Assembly (NCBI GenBank): GCA_035540915.1
Contig: DATLFQ010000149.1
Coordinates: 1 to 36,481, forward strand
DNA from: DATLFQ01 sp035540915
GTDB lineage: Bacteria > Actinomycetota > Acidimicrobiia > Acidimicrobiales > GCA-2861595
Reading direction: 5' to 3'
Length of the DNA: 36,481 nucleotides
Part shown: piece by piece, positions 1 through 7,393 of the stretch
Numbering within the stretch: position 1 is the first letter of the stretch
How the letters are laid out: each line of letters opens with the position of its first letter
Position numbers and translations under genes: made by a program
Notes under the pieces: generated by a model
Told to the model about the DNA's origin: nothing
What the model saw: only the letters and a program-made list of their open reading frames with translations
Databases searched by the model: none

Positions 1-171
1 GCCAACCTGGTGCTGCTGTGCTCCCGCCACCACCACCGGCTCCACCTGCCGGGGTGGAAGGCGAAACTGTCGCCCGACGCCGCCTTCGAGGTCACCGACC
101 CGGCCGGGCGGGTCCGGGTGACGCGACCACCGGGGGCGGACTCGCCGCTGCCGCTACCGCTGGTGTCGTGA
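1..171 (+). CDS. HNH endonuclease C-terminus (5' end missing)
   Basis: The window opens inside a reading frame that ends at TGA 169-171. The 56 visible residues begin ANLVLLCSRHHHRLH, the typical end of an HNH nuclease domain (N, then C-x2-H-H-x2-H, the last part of the metal-binding beta-beta-alpha fold), followed by a short polar and proline-rich tail. Actinobacteria carry many such proteins, usually with an N-terminal DUF222 domain; whether DUF222 is present here lies outside the window. Substrate and role are unknown, since most family members are uncharacterised. It lies opposite to the tRNA and acetyltransferase that follow. Confidence 0.75.
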   Translation, partial: ANLVLLCSRHHHRLHLPGWKAKLSPDAAFEVTDPAGRVRVTRPPGADSPLPLPLVS

Positions 172-191
172 GTGAGGGCGAGTGAGGGCTC

Positions 192-209
192 AGGCGCTGG
201 CGCGCGCCT
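192..209 (+). terminator. possible hairpin after the HNH gene
   Basis: AGGCGC (192-197) can pair with GCGCCT (204-209) across a 6-nt loop, 20 nt after the HNH stop codon. There is no T run, so this is only a weak terminator candidate. A 10-bp tandem duplication GAGTGAGGGC (170-179 and 180-189) lies between the stop codon and the hairpin. Confidence 0.3.
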
Positions 210-233
210 CGGCGGCTTCGAGAAACCGTGTCG

Positions 234-306
234 TGGAGCTGAGGGGAATCGAACCCCTGACCCCTTCCATGCCATGGAAGTGCTCTACCAACTGAGCTAC
301 AGCCCC
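234..306 (-). tRNA. tRNA-Ala (anticodon GGC)
   Basis: The minus strand reads as a complete 73-nt tRNA. The acceptor stem GGGGCTG pairs with CAGCTCC. The D-arm sequence is TAGCTCAGTTGGTAGAGC and the T-arm contains GGTTCGATTCC. The anticodon stem CTTCC/GGAAG holds the loop ATGGCAT, giving anticodon GGC, which reads the GCC alanine codon. The acceptor stem has the G3:U70 pair that identifies alanine tRNAs. The discriminator is A, and CCA is not encoded. Confidence 0.97.
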
Positions 307-318
307 GTGGAGTCGCCG

Positions 319-324
319 ACCCTA
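319..324 (-). promoter_or_regulatory. -10 box for tRNA-Ala
   Basis: TAGGGT on the minus strand fits the actinobacterial TANNNT -10 pattern. Its 12-nt distance to the first tRNA base would put transcription start a few bases before the tRNA. No convincing -35 was seen. Confidence 0.45.
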
Positions 325-332
325 GCAGCCGG

Positions 333-848
333 TCACCGCAGCTCCTCCGCCAAAAGGTCCATGAGCAGGCCGTCGTGCCAGGTGCCGTCGGCACCCTGCT
401 CGTAGGCTCGCATCACCCCGACCGGCCGAAAGCCCACCGACTCGTAGCAGCGGACGGCCCGCCGGTTGACGACGGCCGGGTCGATGGTGATGCGGTGGTG
501 GCCTGCCTCCTCGAAGAGGTGGCGGGCCATGGTCCGAAGTGCGTCGCTCCCCAGGCCGCGGCCCTGGTGGTCGTCGTGGAGGGCGAGGTCGATCGAGGCG
601 TGGCGGTAGCCGCGGGTCAGTTCCTCGCCGTACTGGATCAGGCCGACGACCTCGCCGTCGTGCTCGATCACGTAGGGGCGGCATTCGGGGCCGGGGCTGC
701 GAATCTCGGCCAGGCACTCGGCCGGGTCGAAGGTCCACCACCACGGCGCCACGCCGGGGCAGGCCATGATCTCCCTGATCCGCTCCAGGTCCTGTTCCTC
801 GGCCGGGCGCAGCGACACGCGGTCGCCGGCCAGCCGGGCCGGGCTCAC
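333..848 (-). CDS. GNAT family N-acetyltransferase (aminoglycoside 6'-N-acetyltransferase-like)
   Basis: The 171-residue protein has the GNAT fold. The acetyl-CoA pyrophosphate loop is seen as DDHQGRGLGSDALR (about residues 92-105), followed by the C-terminal strand region with AVRCYESVGFRPVG. The whole resembles the AacA4/RimJ-like branch that acetylates amines; the real substrate cannot be told from sequence, so drug resistance should not be assumed. The start is GTG at 848-846, chosen because it overlaps the TGA of the upstream NADH dehydrogenase as GTGA (845-848) and because the GNAT fold begins directly after it (VSLRPAEEQD). This suggests translational coupling to the dehydrogenase. A longer frame continues upstream but is only a shadow of that gene. 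Confidence 0.85.
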   Translation of the reverse strand: MSPARLAGDRVSLRPAEEQDLERIREIMACPGVAPWWWTFDPAECLAEIRSPGPECRPYVIEHDGEVVGLIQYGEELTRGYRHASIDLALHDDHQGRGLGSDALRTMARHLFEEAGHHRITIDPAVVNRRAVRCYESVGFRPVGVMRAYEQGADGTWHDGLLMDLLAEELR

Positions 849-2146
849 CGTCCCGGTGGTGGCGGCAACGGCGCCGGGCGGCCGAGCGTGCCCAGCTGGG
901 CCACGTCGCGCGAGAACAGCAACCCCAGGGCCCAGTCCGACACCACGCGGGCCCGCCGGGCCGCTCCCGGCATCATGTACACGTGGTAGGCGCGGCCCAT
1001 CCACCAGGCCGGCCAGCCCGTGAACAGCACGCGCTTGACCTGGGCGGTGCCCTGGCCGCGGCCCAAGGTGACGGCCAAACCGCGGGTCCGGTAGGTGAAC
1101 GGGCCGGGCGACCCGGCGCCGTGGTCGGCCGCCACGTTCTGCCCGCAGGCGTAACCCTGGCGCAGGGCGTGCTGCGCAGTGGGCGGGCACAGCCCGCCGG
1201 AAGGATCGGGCACGGCGGCGCAGTCGCCCAGCGCGTACACGTCGCGGTAACCCTCGACCCGGAGGTGGTCGTCGACGACCACCCGGCCCCGGTCGTCGAG
1301 GGGCAGCCCGGCCGCAGCCGGCAGCGACGAGGGGCGCTGACCGGCCGTCCACACGATCGTCTCCGACCGGTAGGGGGCGACCTCGGGAGCGGAGAGCACC
1401 ACCAGGTTGTCCTCGCAGCTGGTCATGCGGGTGCCGACGAGGACCTCGACCCCCCGGGCGCGCAGCACCTTGGCCGTGTACTCCGCCAGCCGCGGGTCCA
1501 GCCCCGGTAGCAGCGAGTCCTGCGCCTCGACGAGCACCCAGCGGAAGTCGTCCCTGCGCAGCCCGCCGTAGCGGGGCAGCACGTCGGCCACCAACGACTC
1601 CAGCTCGGCCAGCGCCTCGACGCCGGCATAGCCGCCGCCGACGAACGTGAAGGTGAGCAGCCGACGGCGCCGCTCCTGGCCGGTGGCGACCGACGCCGTC
1701 TCCAGCTGGTGCAAAACCCGGTTGCGCAGCCAGATGGCGTCGGACAGGGTCTTGAACCCGACCGCGTAGCGCTCGAGCCCCGGGATCGGGCTGGTCACCG
1801 GCTCGGACCCGGGCGCCAGCACGAGGGTCCGGTAGTGCACGGTGAGGACGTTGCCGTCGATGTCGCGGATCTCCGCCCGGTGACCGGCGACGTCGAGCGA
1901 GGCCACCTCGCCGGCCAGCAACTCGGTGCCGCCGAGCAGCTCACGCAGCGGCACCACGGCGTGGCGGGGCTCGATGGTGCCCGACGCCGCCTCGGGCAGC
2001 AGCGGCGAGAACAGGAGGAAGTTCTCCGGCGCCACCAGCACGATGCGCACGGCCCGGCCCTTGAGCCGGTGCTCGGCGGCCCGGGCCGCAAAGACGCCCG
2101 CGAAGCCGCCGCCGACGATCAGGACGTCCGTCGTGCGCGTGGTCAC
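845..2146 (-). CDS. ndh: type II NADH dehydrogenase (NAD(P)/FAD-dependent oxidoreductase)
   Basis: The 433-residue flavoprotein has two dinucleotide-binding folds: VGGGFAG near residue 10 for FAD and VGGGYAG near residue 165 for NAD(P)H. There is also a YALGDCAAV motif near residue 300, where FAD is completed. The C-terminal part contains FTGWPAWWMGRAYHVYMMPG, an amphipathic, aromatic segment like the membrane-attachment region of NDH-2 enzymes. These pass electrons from NADH to menaquinone without pumping protons. The start is GTG 2146-2144, directly before the first Rossmann strand and 13 nt after the rsfS stop codon; the preceding in-frame extension overlaps rsfS and is rejected. The gene ends in a GTGA overlap with the acetyltransferase. 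Related sulfide:quinone or carotenoid-type reductases are less likely. Confidence 0.85.
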   Translation of the reverse strand: MTTRTTDVLIVGGGFAGVFAARAAEHRLKGRAVRIVLVAPENFLLFSPLLPEAASGTIEPRHAVVPLRELLGGTELLAGEVASLDVAGHRAEIRDIDGNVLTVHYRTLVLAPGSEPVTSPIPGLERYAVGFKTLSDAIWLRNRVLHQLETASVATGQERRRRLLTFTFVGGGYAGVEALAELESLVADVLPRYGGLRRDDFRWVLVEAQDSLLPGLDPRLAEYTAKVLRARGVEVLVGTRMTSCEDNLVVLSAPEVAPYRSETIVWTAGQRPSSLPAAAGLPLDDRGRVVVDDHLRVEGYRDVYALGDCAAVPDPSGGLCPPTAQHALRQGYACGQNVAADHGAGSPGPFTYRTRGLAVTLGRGQGTAQVKRVLFTGWPAWWMGRAYHVYMMPGAARRARVVSDWALGLLFSRDVAQLGTLGRPAPLPPPPGR

Positions 2147-2159
2147 GAACGTCGACGCG

Positions 2160-2549
2160 CTACTGGCCGGCCGCCGGGCGGGCCGCCAGGGCAGCCTCCC
2201 AGTCGGCGCGCGGCGCGTCGGACCACAGGCGTTCGAGGTCGTAGTACCGGCGGGTCTCGTCGAGGAATACGTGGACCACGAACTCGCCGTAGTCCAGCAG
2301 GACCCAGCGGGCGTCGTCGAGCCCCTCGATGCGCAGCGGCTTGGGCCCGCCGTCGCCGGACACACCCTCCTCGACCGCCTCGGCCAGGGTGCGCACGTGG
2401 CGGGCGTTGGCGCCGCTGGTGATGACGAAGGCGTCGGTGATGGCCAGGATCTGGCCCACCTCCAGCACCAGGATGTCCTCGCCCTTCTTGGCCGACGCCG
2501 CCGACGCCGCTGACGCCGCCAGGCGGAGGATGCGATCGGACAGCGTCAC
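2160..2549 (-). CDS. rsfS: ribosome silencing factor RsfS
   Basis: The 129-residue protein belongs to the RsfS/YbeB/Iojap family, which binds ribosomal protein L14 and blocks subunit joining when nutrients are scarce. Family signs are ILVLEVGQILAITDAFVITSG, the IEGLDDARWVLLDYGEFVVHVF strand region and YYDLERLWSDAP near the C-terminus. The start is GTG 2549-2547, giving the usual length. An Ala/Ser repeat near residues 11-20 comes from a run of GCC-rich triplets. It follows nadD by 37 nt on the same strand, the order normally seen in bacteria. Confidence 0.95.
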   Translation of the reverse strand: MTLSDRILRLAASAASAASAKKGEDILVLEVGQILAITDAFVITSGANARHVRTLAEAVEEGVSGDGGPKPLRIEGLDDARWVLLDYGEFVVHVFLDETRRYYDLERLWSDAPRADWEAALAARPAAGQ

Positions 2550-2586
2550 GCGATGGTCGGGTCCCGGTGCCGGCGCTGTCCTTCGG

Positions 2587-3171
2587 TCATCTGCCCTTAG
2601 CGTACAGACCCCGGCGGCGCAGCTCGGTGAGGGCACCTGGCGGGACCAGGCCGTCGAGCGGTCGCCCGGCCACCGCCCGCTGACGCAGATCGCTGCTGGA
2701 GACGGCCAGGTGGGGCATGTCGACGGCGACGCTGCGCCAGGGCGGGCCCGGCAGCGCGGGGGGCGTGCCGGCCCGCCCGACCACGGCAAGGGTGACCGAG
2801 TCGTAAAGCGCGTCGGCCCGGGCCCAGGTCTCCAGCTCGGCGGCGACGTCGGCGCCGACCACGACGAACAGCTCGGCCCCGGGGTGGACGGCGGTTAGCT
2901 CGGCGATCGTGTCAGCGGTGTAGGACGGGCCGCCCCGCTCGATCTCCAGCGCACTCGGCTCCAGGCCCTCGACGCCCTCGACCGCGGCGGCCACCATGGC
3001 CAGGCGGTCGGCCGCCGGGGAGATGGCCCGCTCGCCCTCCTTCTGCCAGGGACGGTTCGCCACCACCAGCAGCACGCGGTCCAGCGACAGCGCGTGGCGG
3101 GCGGCGGCCGCCGCGACGACATGGCCGACGTGCACGGGGTCGAACGTCCCGCCGAACACCCCGAGCCGCAC
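2587..3171 (-). CDS. nadD: nicotinate-nucleotide adenylyltransferase
   Basis: The 194-residue enzyme joins nicotinate mononucleotide with ATP to make deamido-NAD in NAD synthesis. The nucleotidyltransferase signature GGTFDPVHVGH lies at residues 7-17. The second family motif, seen as SSSDLRQR, lies near residue 165 and corresponds to the conserved S-S-T-x-I-R that binds ATP phosphates. The start is GTG 3171-3169, which puts the first beta strand (RLGVFGG) at the N-terminus. A TACACT -10 box sits 8 nt upstream, so the mRNA is probably leaderless or nearly so. It is divergent from the serine hydrolase gene and followed by rsfS. Confidence 0.95.
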   Translation of the reverse strand: MRLGVFGGTFDPVHVGHVVAAAAARHALSLDRVLLVVANRPWQKEGERAISPAADRLAMVAAAVEGVEGLEPSALEIERGGPSYTADTIAELTAVHPGAELFVVVGADVAAELETWARADALYDSVTLAVVGRAGTPPALPGPPWRSVAVDMPHLAVSSSDLRQRAVAGRPLDGLVPPGALTELRRRGLYAKGR

Positions 3172-3179
3172 GGCGCGGG

Positions 3180-3185
3180 AGTGTA
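3180..3185 (-). promoter_or_regulatory. -10 box (TACACT) for nadD
   Basis: TACACT on the minus strand lies 8 nt before the GTG start of nadD. This spacing predicts a transcript that starts at or very near the start codon. No clear Shine-Dalgarno sequence precedes the gene, which agrees with leaderless translation. Confidence 0.5.
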
Positions 3186-3197
3186 CGGGGGGGACGG

Positions 3198-3203
3198 TAC
3201 CGT
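3198..3203 (+). promoter_or_regulatory. -10 box (TACCGT) for the serine hydrolase
   Basis: TACCGT lies 8 nt before the GTG at 3212, mirroring the nadD promoter on the other strand. The two boxes face away from each other inside a 40-bp divergent gap. Confidence 0.4.
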
Positions 3204-3211
3204 CCACCGCC

Positions 3212-4363
3212 GTGGCCCTCCCCGACGGCGTGCAGGGCGAGTGCTCGGCCGGCTTCGCCGCAGTGGCCGACGTGCTGGCCGGACAGCTGGCCTCGGGCGC
3301 CCACACGGGCGCCGCGGTGGCCGTCCGCCACAGGGGCCGACCGGTGGTCGACCTCTGGGGCGGCACCTTCGGCTGCGACACCCTCGCAGTGTCGTTCTCG
3401 ACCACCAAGGGGGCGGTGGCCCTGGCCGCGCACATGGCGCTGGAGCGGGCCGGCGTGCCCTACGACGCGCCGGTGGCCGCCTCCTGGCCCGAGTTCGGGC
3501 GGAAGGGCAAGGACGCGGTGACCGTCCGCCACGCCCTCTGCCACGAGGCCGGCGTGCCGCAGATCCGCGACGCGGTCGCCGCGCTGGCCGACATTGCCGA
3601 CTGGGACGCGATGGTCGACATGGTGGCGGGACTCCCGCCGCTGTGGGAGGCGGGGACGGCCAACGGCTACCACGCCCTCACCTGGGGCTGGCTCGTGGGC
3701 GAGCTGGTGCGCCGCGTCGACGGGCGCCGCGTCGACACGTTCCTGGCCGACGAGGTGGTCGGGCCGCTGGGCCTGGACGGGTGCTTCGTCGGCGTGCCGC
3801 CGGCCGAGCGGCACCGCGTGGCACCCCTCTCCTACGACGCCGCGCTGGCCGGCTTGCCCGCGCTGGAGGACCTTCTGCCGGCCGACTCGCTGACGCTGCG
3901 GGCGCTGTTCCCCCCGGGCGACGTCCTCGGCTTCGTCAACAGCGAGGCCGGCCTGGCGGCCTGCGCGCCGGCGATCAGCGGCGCCTTCACGGCGCGGTCG
4001 CTGGCGACCATGTACGCCGCGCTGGAAGGCGGCGGTCGGCTGGACGGCGTCTGCCTGTTGCGGCCCGAGACCGTGGCCGCCGCCACCGCGGTGCAGAACA
4101 CCCGGCCCGATCTCGTGCTGATCGTGCCCATGCACTGGCGCCTCGGGTTCATGGGGGGCGGGCTGCCCTACGTCTCGCCGGCCGGCCCGCATCCCGAGGC
4201 GTTCGGGCATGCCGGCTTCGGCGGGTCGCTGGCCATGGCCGACCCCCGCTCCGGGCTGGCCGTGGCGCTGACCCTCGACCGCCTCTCCCTCGACCTGCTC
4301 GGCGACGACCGGTCCCGGTCGATCCTGGCCGCCGCCCTGGCGGCGGCCGAGGCCGCCGGGTGA
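3212..4363 (+). CDS. serine hydrolase, beta-lactamase class C/EstB family
   Basis: This is a 383-residue member of the beta-lactamase/penicillin-binding fold (PF00144-type). The nucleophile motif S-x-x-K is SFSTTKG (Ser63, Lys66). The Tyr general base is probably Tyr153 in NGYHALTWGW, and GHAGFGGS near the C-terminus stands for the third motif (K/H-x-G). The sequence looks closer to the esterase EstB/LACTB group than to true beta-lactamases, and no signal peptide is seen, so a cytoplasmic esterase or peptidase is more likely than drug resistance. The start is GTG 3212, preceded by a -10 box 8 nt away; longer in-frame starts lie inside nadD on the other strand. It converges with the F420 enzyme gene, with only 7 nt between the stops. 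Confidence 0.85.
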   Translation: MALPDGVQGECSAGFAAVADVLAGQLASGAHTGAAVAVRHRGRPVVDLWGGTFGCDTLAVSFSTTKGAVALAAHMALERAGVPYDAPVAASWPEFGRKGKDAVTVRHALCHEAGVPQIRDAVAALADIADWDAMVDMVAGLPPLWEAGTANGYHALTWGWLVGELVRRVDGRRVDTFLADEVVGPLGLDGCFVGVPPAERHRVAPLSYDAALAGLPALEDLLPADSLTLRALFPPGDVLGFVNSEAGLAACAPAISGAFTARSLATMYAALEGGGRLDGVCLLRPETVAAATAVQNTRPDLVLIVPMHWRLGFMGGGLPYVSPAGPHPEAFGHAGFGGSLAMADPRSGLAVALTLDRLSLDLLGDDRSRSILAAALAAAEAAG

Positions 4364-4370
4364 CCCGGGT

Positions 4371-5312
4371 TCAGCGCCCGGCCAGGCGGGCCACGACGGG
4401 GGCGAAGGCCTCGGCGGCGGTCGCCGGCACCACCCAGTAGGTGAAGCCGAATCGCTGCCGCCGCTGCTCGAGGACCTCGCAGATGTGGTCGACGCTGCCG
4501 ACCATCACCAGTGGGACCTCGAGGGCCTCGCCGGGCGCCACCCCGAAGGCCGGCGCCAATGCCTCCGCCGTCGCCGTGGGGTCGGCGCCGACCATGCAGA
4601 CGAAGACGTTGCAGTGCAGTTCCAGCGCGCCGAAGCGGTCGCCCGCCTCGGCCCGCACCCAGGCCACCCGATCGTCGAAGCAGGAGGCGAGCGCGGTCCG
4701 GGCCACCTCGGGGCCGACCACCCCGGCGGTGAGGGTGGCGTTGAAGCCGACGATGTCGGCCTCCCGGGCTGCCACCGACAGCACCCGCTTCCCGCCCCCG
4801 CCCACCAGCATCGGCGGGTGCGGCCGCTGGACCGGCCGGGGCTGGCCGGGCGCGCCCCGCAGCCGGTAGTGGCGGCCGTCGAAGGTGGTCGGCCCGGCGC
4901 CCGACCACAGCGCCTTCATCACGGCCAGACCCTCGGCCATGCGCTCGATGCGGGTGGCGGGCGGGTCGTAGGCCAGGCCGTGGGCGTCGTAGTCGGACCG
5001 CATCCACCCGGCGCCGATACCGGCTTCCAGCCGCCCCTCCGACACCAGGTCCAAGGTGGCCAGCTCCTTGGCCAGGACCGCCGGATGGCGGAAGTCGTTG
5101 TCGAACACCAGCGCCCCGACCCGCAGCGTCGAGGTGGCGGCCGCCGCGGCCGTCAGGCCCACCAGCGGCCCCCACTCGTCACCCAGGTGGTCGGGCACCC
5201 ACAGCGTCGAGTAGCCCATCGCCTCTGCCGCCCGGGCCTGGTCCCGCCAGGCCCGGCCGTCGGCCGCCCGCTTGGCCTGGACGCCGAAGCGGAAGGGCCT
5301 CGCGCTCGGCAC
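4371..5312 (-). CDS. LLM class F420-dependent oxidoreductase
   Basis: This 313-residue bacterial-luciferase-like TIM-barrel protein begins RPFRFGVQAKRAADGRAWRDQARAAEAMGYSTLWVPDH, the characteristic opening of the family. It also has LEAGIGAGWMRSDYDAHG and the GGGGKRVLSVAAREADIVGFN segment. Such enzymes use reduced cofactor F420 (sometimes FMN) for hydride transfer to an unknown substrate. It resembles the mycobacterial MSMEG_2516-type subgroup, a family-level guess. The start is GTG 5312-5310, with the -10 box TAGGGT 6 nt upstream, so it is likely leaderless. It is divergent from aroG with a 23-bp gap. F420 use supports an actinobacterial host. Confidence 0.85.
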   Translation of the reverse strand: MPSARPFRFGVQAKRAADGRAWRDQARAAEAMGYSTLWVPDHLGDEWGPLVGLTAAAAATSTLRVGALVFDNDFRHPAVLAKELATLDLVSEGRLEAGIGAGWMRSDYDAHGLAYDPPATRIERMAEGLAVMKALWSGAGPTTFDGRHYRLRGAPGQPRPVQRPHPPMLVGGGGKRVLSVAAREADIVGFNATLTAGVVGPEVARTALASCFDDRVAWVRAEAGDRFGALELHCNVFVCMVGADPTATAEALAPAFGVAPGEALEVPLVMVGSVDHICEVLEQRRQRFGFTYWVVPATAAEAFAPVVARLAGR

Positions 5313-5318
5313 GCCGGA

Positions 5319-5324
5319 ACCCTA
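5319..5324 (-). promoter_or_regulatory. -10 box (TAGGGT) for the F420 oxidoreductase
   Basis: TAGGGT on the minus strand lies 6 nt before the GTG start codon. Its first two bases are the same base pairs (5323-5324) that form the TA of the aroG -10 box on the other strand. Confidence 0.5.
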
Positions 5325-5328
5325 CGCT
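5323..5328 (+). promoter_or_regulatory. -10 box (TACGCT) for aroG
   Basis: TACGCT lies 7 nt before the aroG ATG at 5336, predicting a leaderless transcript. It overlaps the oppositely directed TAGGGT box by the TA dinucleotide. Confidence 0.55.
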
Positions 5329-5335
5329 TGGGGGC

Positions 5336-6697
5336 ATGGACAGCGGCAGTTGGTCCCCGGGCAGTTGGTCCCCGGGCAGTTGGCGCGAGCGGCCGGCCGA
5401 GCAGCAGCCGGACTGGCCCGACTCGGCGGCGCTGGACCGCTCGCTCAAGTCGCTGCTGGGCTTCCCGCCGCTGGTGTTCGCCGGCGAGGCGGCCCGGCTC
5501 CGCCGGACCCTCGGCGAAGTGGCCGCCGGCCGGGCCTTTCTGCTCCAGGCCGGCGACTGCGCCGAGTCCTTCGGCGACTTCTCGGCTGACGCCATCCGCG
5601 ACAAGCTCAAGGTGATCCTCCAGATGGCCGTGGTGCTGACCTACGGCGCCGGCGTGCCGGTGGCCAAGGTCGGCCGCATCGCCGGCCAGTTCGCCAAGCC
5701 GCGCTCGTCGCCCACCGAGCACCTCGGCGGCGTGGACCTGCCATCGTTCCGCGGCCACATGGTGAACGACGACGCCTTCACCGCCCTCGGCCGGGTCCCA
5801 GACCCCGAGCGGCTCCTCGGCGCGTACCACCAGTCGGCGGCCACGCTGAACCTGCTGCGGGCGTTCACCAAGGGTGGCTTCGCCGACCTCTCCAAGGTGC
5901 ACGTGTGGAACCAGCAGTTCGTGGCCACCAGCGCGGAGGGGCGGCGCTACGACGCCATCGCCGGCGAGATCGACCGGGCCTTGCGCTTCATGCGGGCCTG
6001 CGGCATCGACCTGGGCTCGGAGGCCCAGCTCCAGCAGGTCGAGTTCTACACCAGCCACGAGGCGCTGCTGCTCGGCTACGAGGAGGCGCTGACCCGCCAG
6101 GACTCGCTCACCGACCAGTGGTACGACTGCTCGGCCCACATGCTCTGGGTGGGCGACCGCACCCGCCGGCTGGACGGCGCCCACCTGGAGTTCCTCCGCG
6201 GCGTGAGCAACCCGCTGGGGTGCAAGGTGGGGCCGTCGGCCACGGCGGACGACGTCCTCGGCGTGTGCCGGGTGCTCGACCCCGGCCGGGAGCCGGGCCG
6301 CCTCACGCTCATCTGCCGCATGGGCGCCGGCCGGGTGGCCTCGGCGCTGCCGCCCCTGTTGCGGGCGGTGGAGGAGTCGGGCCACCCGGTGGTGTGGGCC
6401 TGCGACCCCATGCACGGCAACACCTACACCAGTCCCTCGGGCCACAAGACCCGACGGTTCGACGACGTCATGACCGAGATCGAGCTCTTCTTCGGCCTGT
6501 GCCGGGCCGAGGGGGTGTGGCCGGGCGGCGTCCACGTCGAACTGACCGGCGACGACGTCACCGAGTGCGTCGGGGGCGGCGACGAGATCGCCGAGAACGA
6601 CCTGGCCGTCCGCTACACCAGCACCTGCGACCCCCGCCTCAACGCACGCCAGTCCCTCGACCTGGCCTTCCGCCTCGCCGAGCTCCTGCGGGCCTGA
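5336..6697 (+). CDS. aroG: class II 3-deoxy-7-phosphoheptulonate (DAHP) synthase
   Basis: The 453-residue enzyme condenses phosphoenolpyruvate with erythrose 4-phosphate, the first step of aromatic amino acid synthesis. It is a class II (plant/actinobacterial) type. Visible marks are QQPDWPD near the N-terminus, the metal-binding Cys in LLQAGDCAESFGDFS, NPLGCKVGPSA, the His in WACDPMHGNT, the acidic ligands in HVELTGDDVTECVGG, and the final YTSTCDPRLNARQSLDLAF. The length is normal for the class. The N-terminus carries an unusual GSWSP repeat encoded by 15-bp tandem units. The ATG at 5336 is placed 7 nt after a TACGCT box, with no ribosome-binding site, so the gene is probably leaderless. It ends before a bidirectional hairpin shared with the convergent phosphatase. 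Confidence 0.97.
   Translation: MDSGSWSPGSWSPGSWRERPAEQQPDWPDSAALDRSLKSLLGFPPLVFAGEAARLRRTLGEVAAGRAFLLQAGDCAESFGDFSADAIRDKLKVILQMAVVLTYGAGVPVAKVGRIAGQFAKPRSSPTEHLGGVDLPSFRGHMVNDDAFTALGRVPDPERLLGAYHQSAATLNLLRAFTKGGFADLSKVHVWNQQFVATSAEGRRYDAIAGEIDRALRFMRACGIDLGSEAQLQQVEFYTSHEALLLGYEEALTRQDSLTDQWYDCSAHMLWVGDRTRRLDGAHLEFLRGVSNPLGCKVGPSATADDVLGVCRVLDPGREPGRLTLICRMGAGRVASALPPLLRAVEESGHPVVWACDPMHGNTYTSPSGHKTRRFDDVMTEIELFFGLCRAEGVWPGGVHVELTGDDVTECVGGGDEIAENDLAVRYTSTCDPRLNARQSLDLAFRLAELLRA
5345..5383 (+). repeat. 15-bp tandem repeat in the 5' end of aroG
   Basis: The unit GGCAGTTGGTCCCCG occurs at 5345-5359 and 5360-5374, followed by a 9-nt partial unit at 5375-5383. In frame it encodes Gly-Ser-Trp-Ser-Pro twice and then Gly-Ser-Trp. 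It lies in the variable N-terminal tail before the conserved QQPDWP, so copy number changes would probably be tolerated. Confidence 0.9.
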
Positions 6698-6718
6698 CCA
6701 CGTCGCGCTTTCGAGCAG

Positions 6719-6742
6719 TAGCGGGGCCGAGAGGGCCCGCTA
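6719..6742. terminator. bidirectional hairpin between aroG and the phosphatase
   Basis: TAGCGGGGCC (6719-6728) pairs with GGGCCCGCTA (6733-6742) around a GAGA loop, with one G-G mismatch. It lies between two convergent genes, and its right arm contains the TAG stop codon of the phosphatase gene (6740-6742). No strong T run follows on either strand. Confidence 0.6.
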
Positions 6743-7393
6743 TCTACTCCGAACCGCGCCTCGCAGGTGGGCGGCGTCGTTGTAGCGGCGGAGCCACCAC
6801 TGCTCGTCGCCGGGCCGGAGTTCCCACTCGGTGAGCGAGGCGTTGTCGGTGGCGAGGTGGAAGGACCGCTGGAGGGGGAGGTTGCCGAGAGCCACGAACG
6901 ACGCCTCCACGACGCCGCCGTGGCAGGCGACGACCACCGTGGCGCCCTCGTGCTGGCCGGCGAGCGTGCGCAGGGCCCGCCCGGCCCGTGCCATGAAGTC
7001 GGCCCAGCTCTCGCCGCCGGGCGACCAGGGCTCGAACCGGCTGCGGGGCGAGGGCGCCGGGTAGCGCGACTCGAACTCCGACCAGGGCAGGCCGTCGCCC
7101 TCGCCGGGGTGGATCTCGCACACGTCGCAGTCCTGGCGCACCGGCGGCCACCCGAGGGCCGGGGCCAGGATCTCGGCCGTCTCGACGGCCCGGGGCAGGA
7201 TGCTCGCCACCAGGGCGGCGACCGGCCCCAGCTCGCCGGTGGCCGCCAGGCGGTCCCGCAGCGCCTCCACCTGCTCGCGGCCGGTGGGGCTCAGGCCCGT
7301 GCACCCCTCGTGGCCGCCTACCACCTGGTTGACCGTCGCGAGCGACTGGCCGTGACGGACCAGCACCAGCCGGGTCGGCGCCGGCTCAGCCAA
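6740..7393 (-). CDS. histidine phosphatase family protein
   Basis: The 217-residue protein belongs to the phosphoglycerate mutase-like superfamily. The catalytic motif is LVRHGQS near residues 11-17, and the second catalytic His is in VVACHGGV near residue 160. An acidic residue region with CEIHPGEGDGLPWSEFE is also typical. Substrate is unknown; actinobacterial relatives include phosphosugar phosphatases and broad-specificity mutase-like enzymes. The start appears to be TTG 7393-7391, which overlaps the stop of the upstream VWA gene by 8 nt (TTGGCTGA), so translation is probably coupled. In mycobacteria a histidine phosphatase follows rsfS; here it follows the MoxR/VWA pair instead. Confidence 0.85.
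   Translation of the reverse strand: MAEPAPTRLVLVRHGQSLATVNQVVGGHEGCTGLSPTGREQVEALRDRLAATGELGPVAALVASILPRAVETAEILAPALGWPPVRQDCDVCEIHPGEGDGLPWSEFESRYPAPSPRSRFEPWSPGGESWADFMARAGRALRTLAGQHEGATVVVACHGGVVEASFVALGNLPLQRSFHLATDNASLTEWELRPGDEQWWLRRYNDAAHLRGAVRSR

Noticed and set aside
333..848. Aminoglycoside resistance gene
   Set aside because: The protein is only broadly similar to 6'-N-acetyltransferases, and sequence alone cannot show drug acetylation, so it is annotated as a GNAT protein.
3901..3920. CTGTTCCCCCCGGGCG, similar to the core of the gene-end repeat
   Set aside because: It lies inside the serine hydrolase gene, shares only the CTGTTCCC part and lacks the CGCGGTTCG half, so it is probably chance.
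6743..6769. CGAACCGCG near the end of the phosphatase gene as a fifth copy of the repeat
   Set aside because: Only 9 nt match, the GGGAACAGG core is absent, and the match lies in coding sequence.
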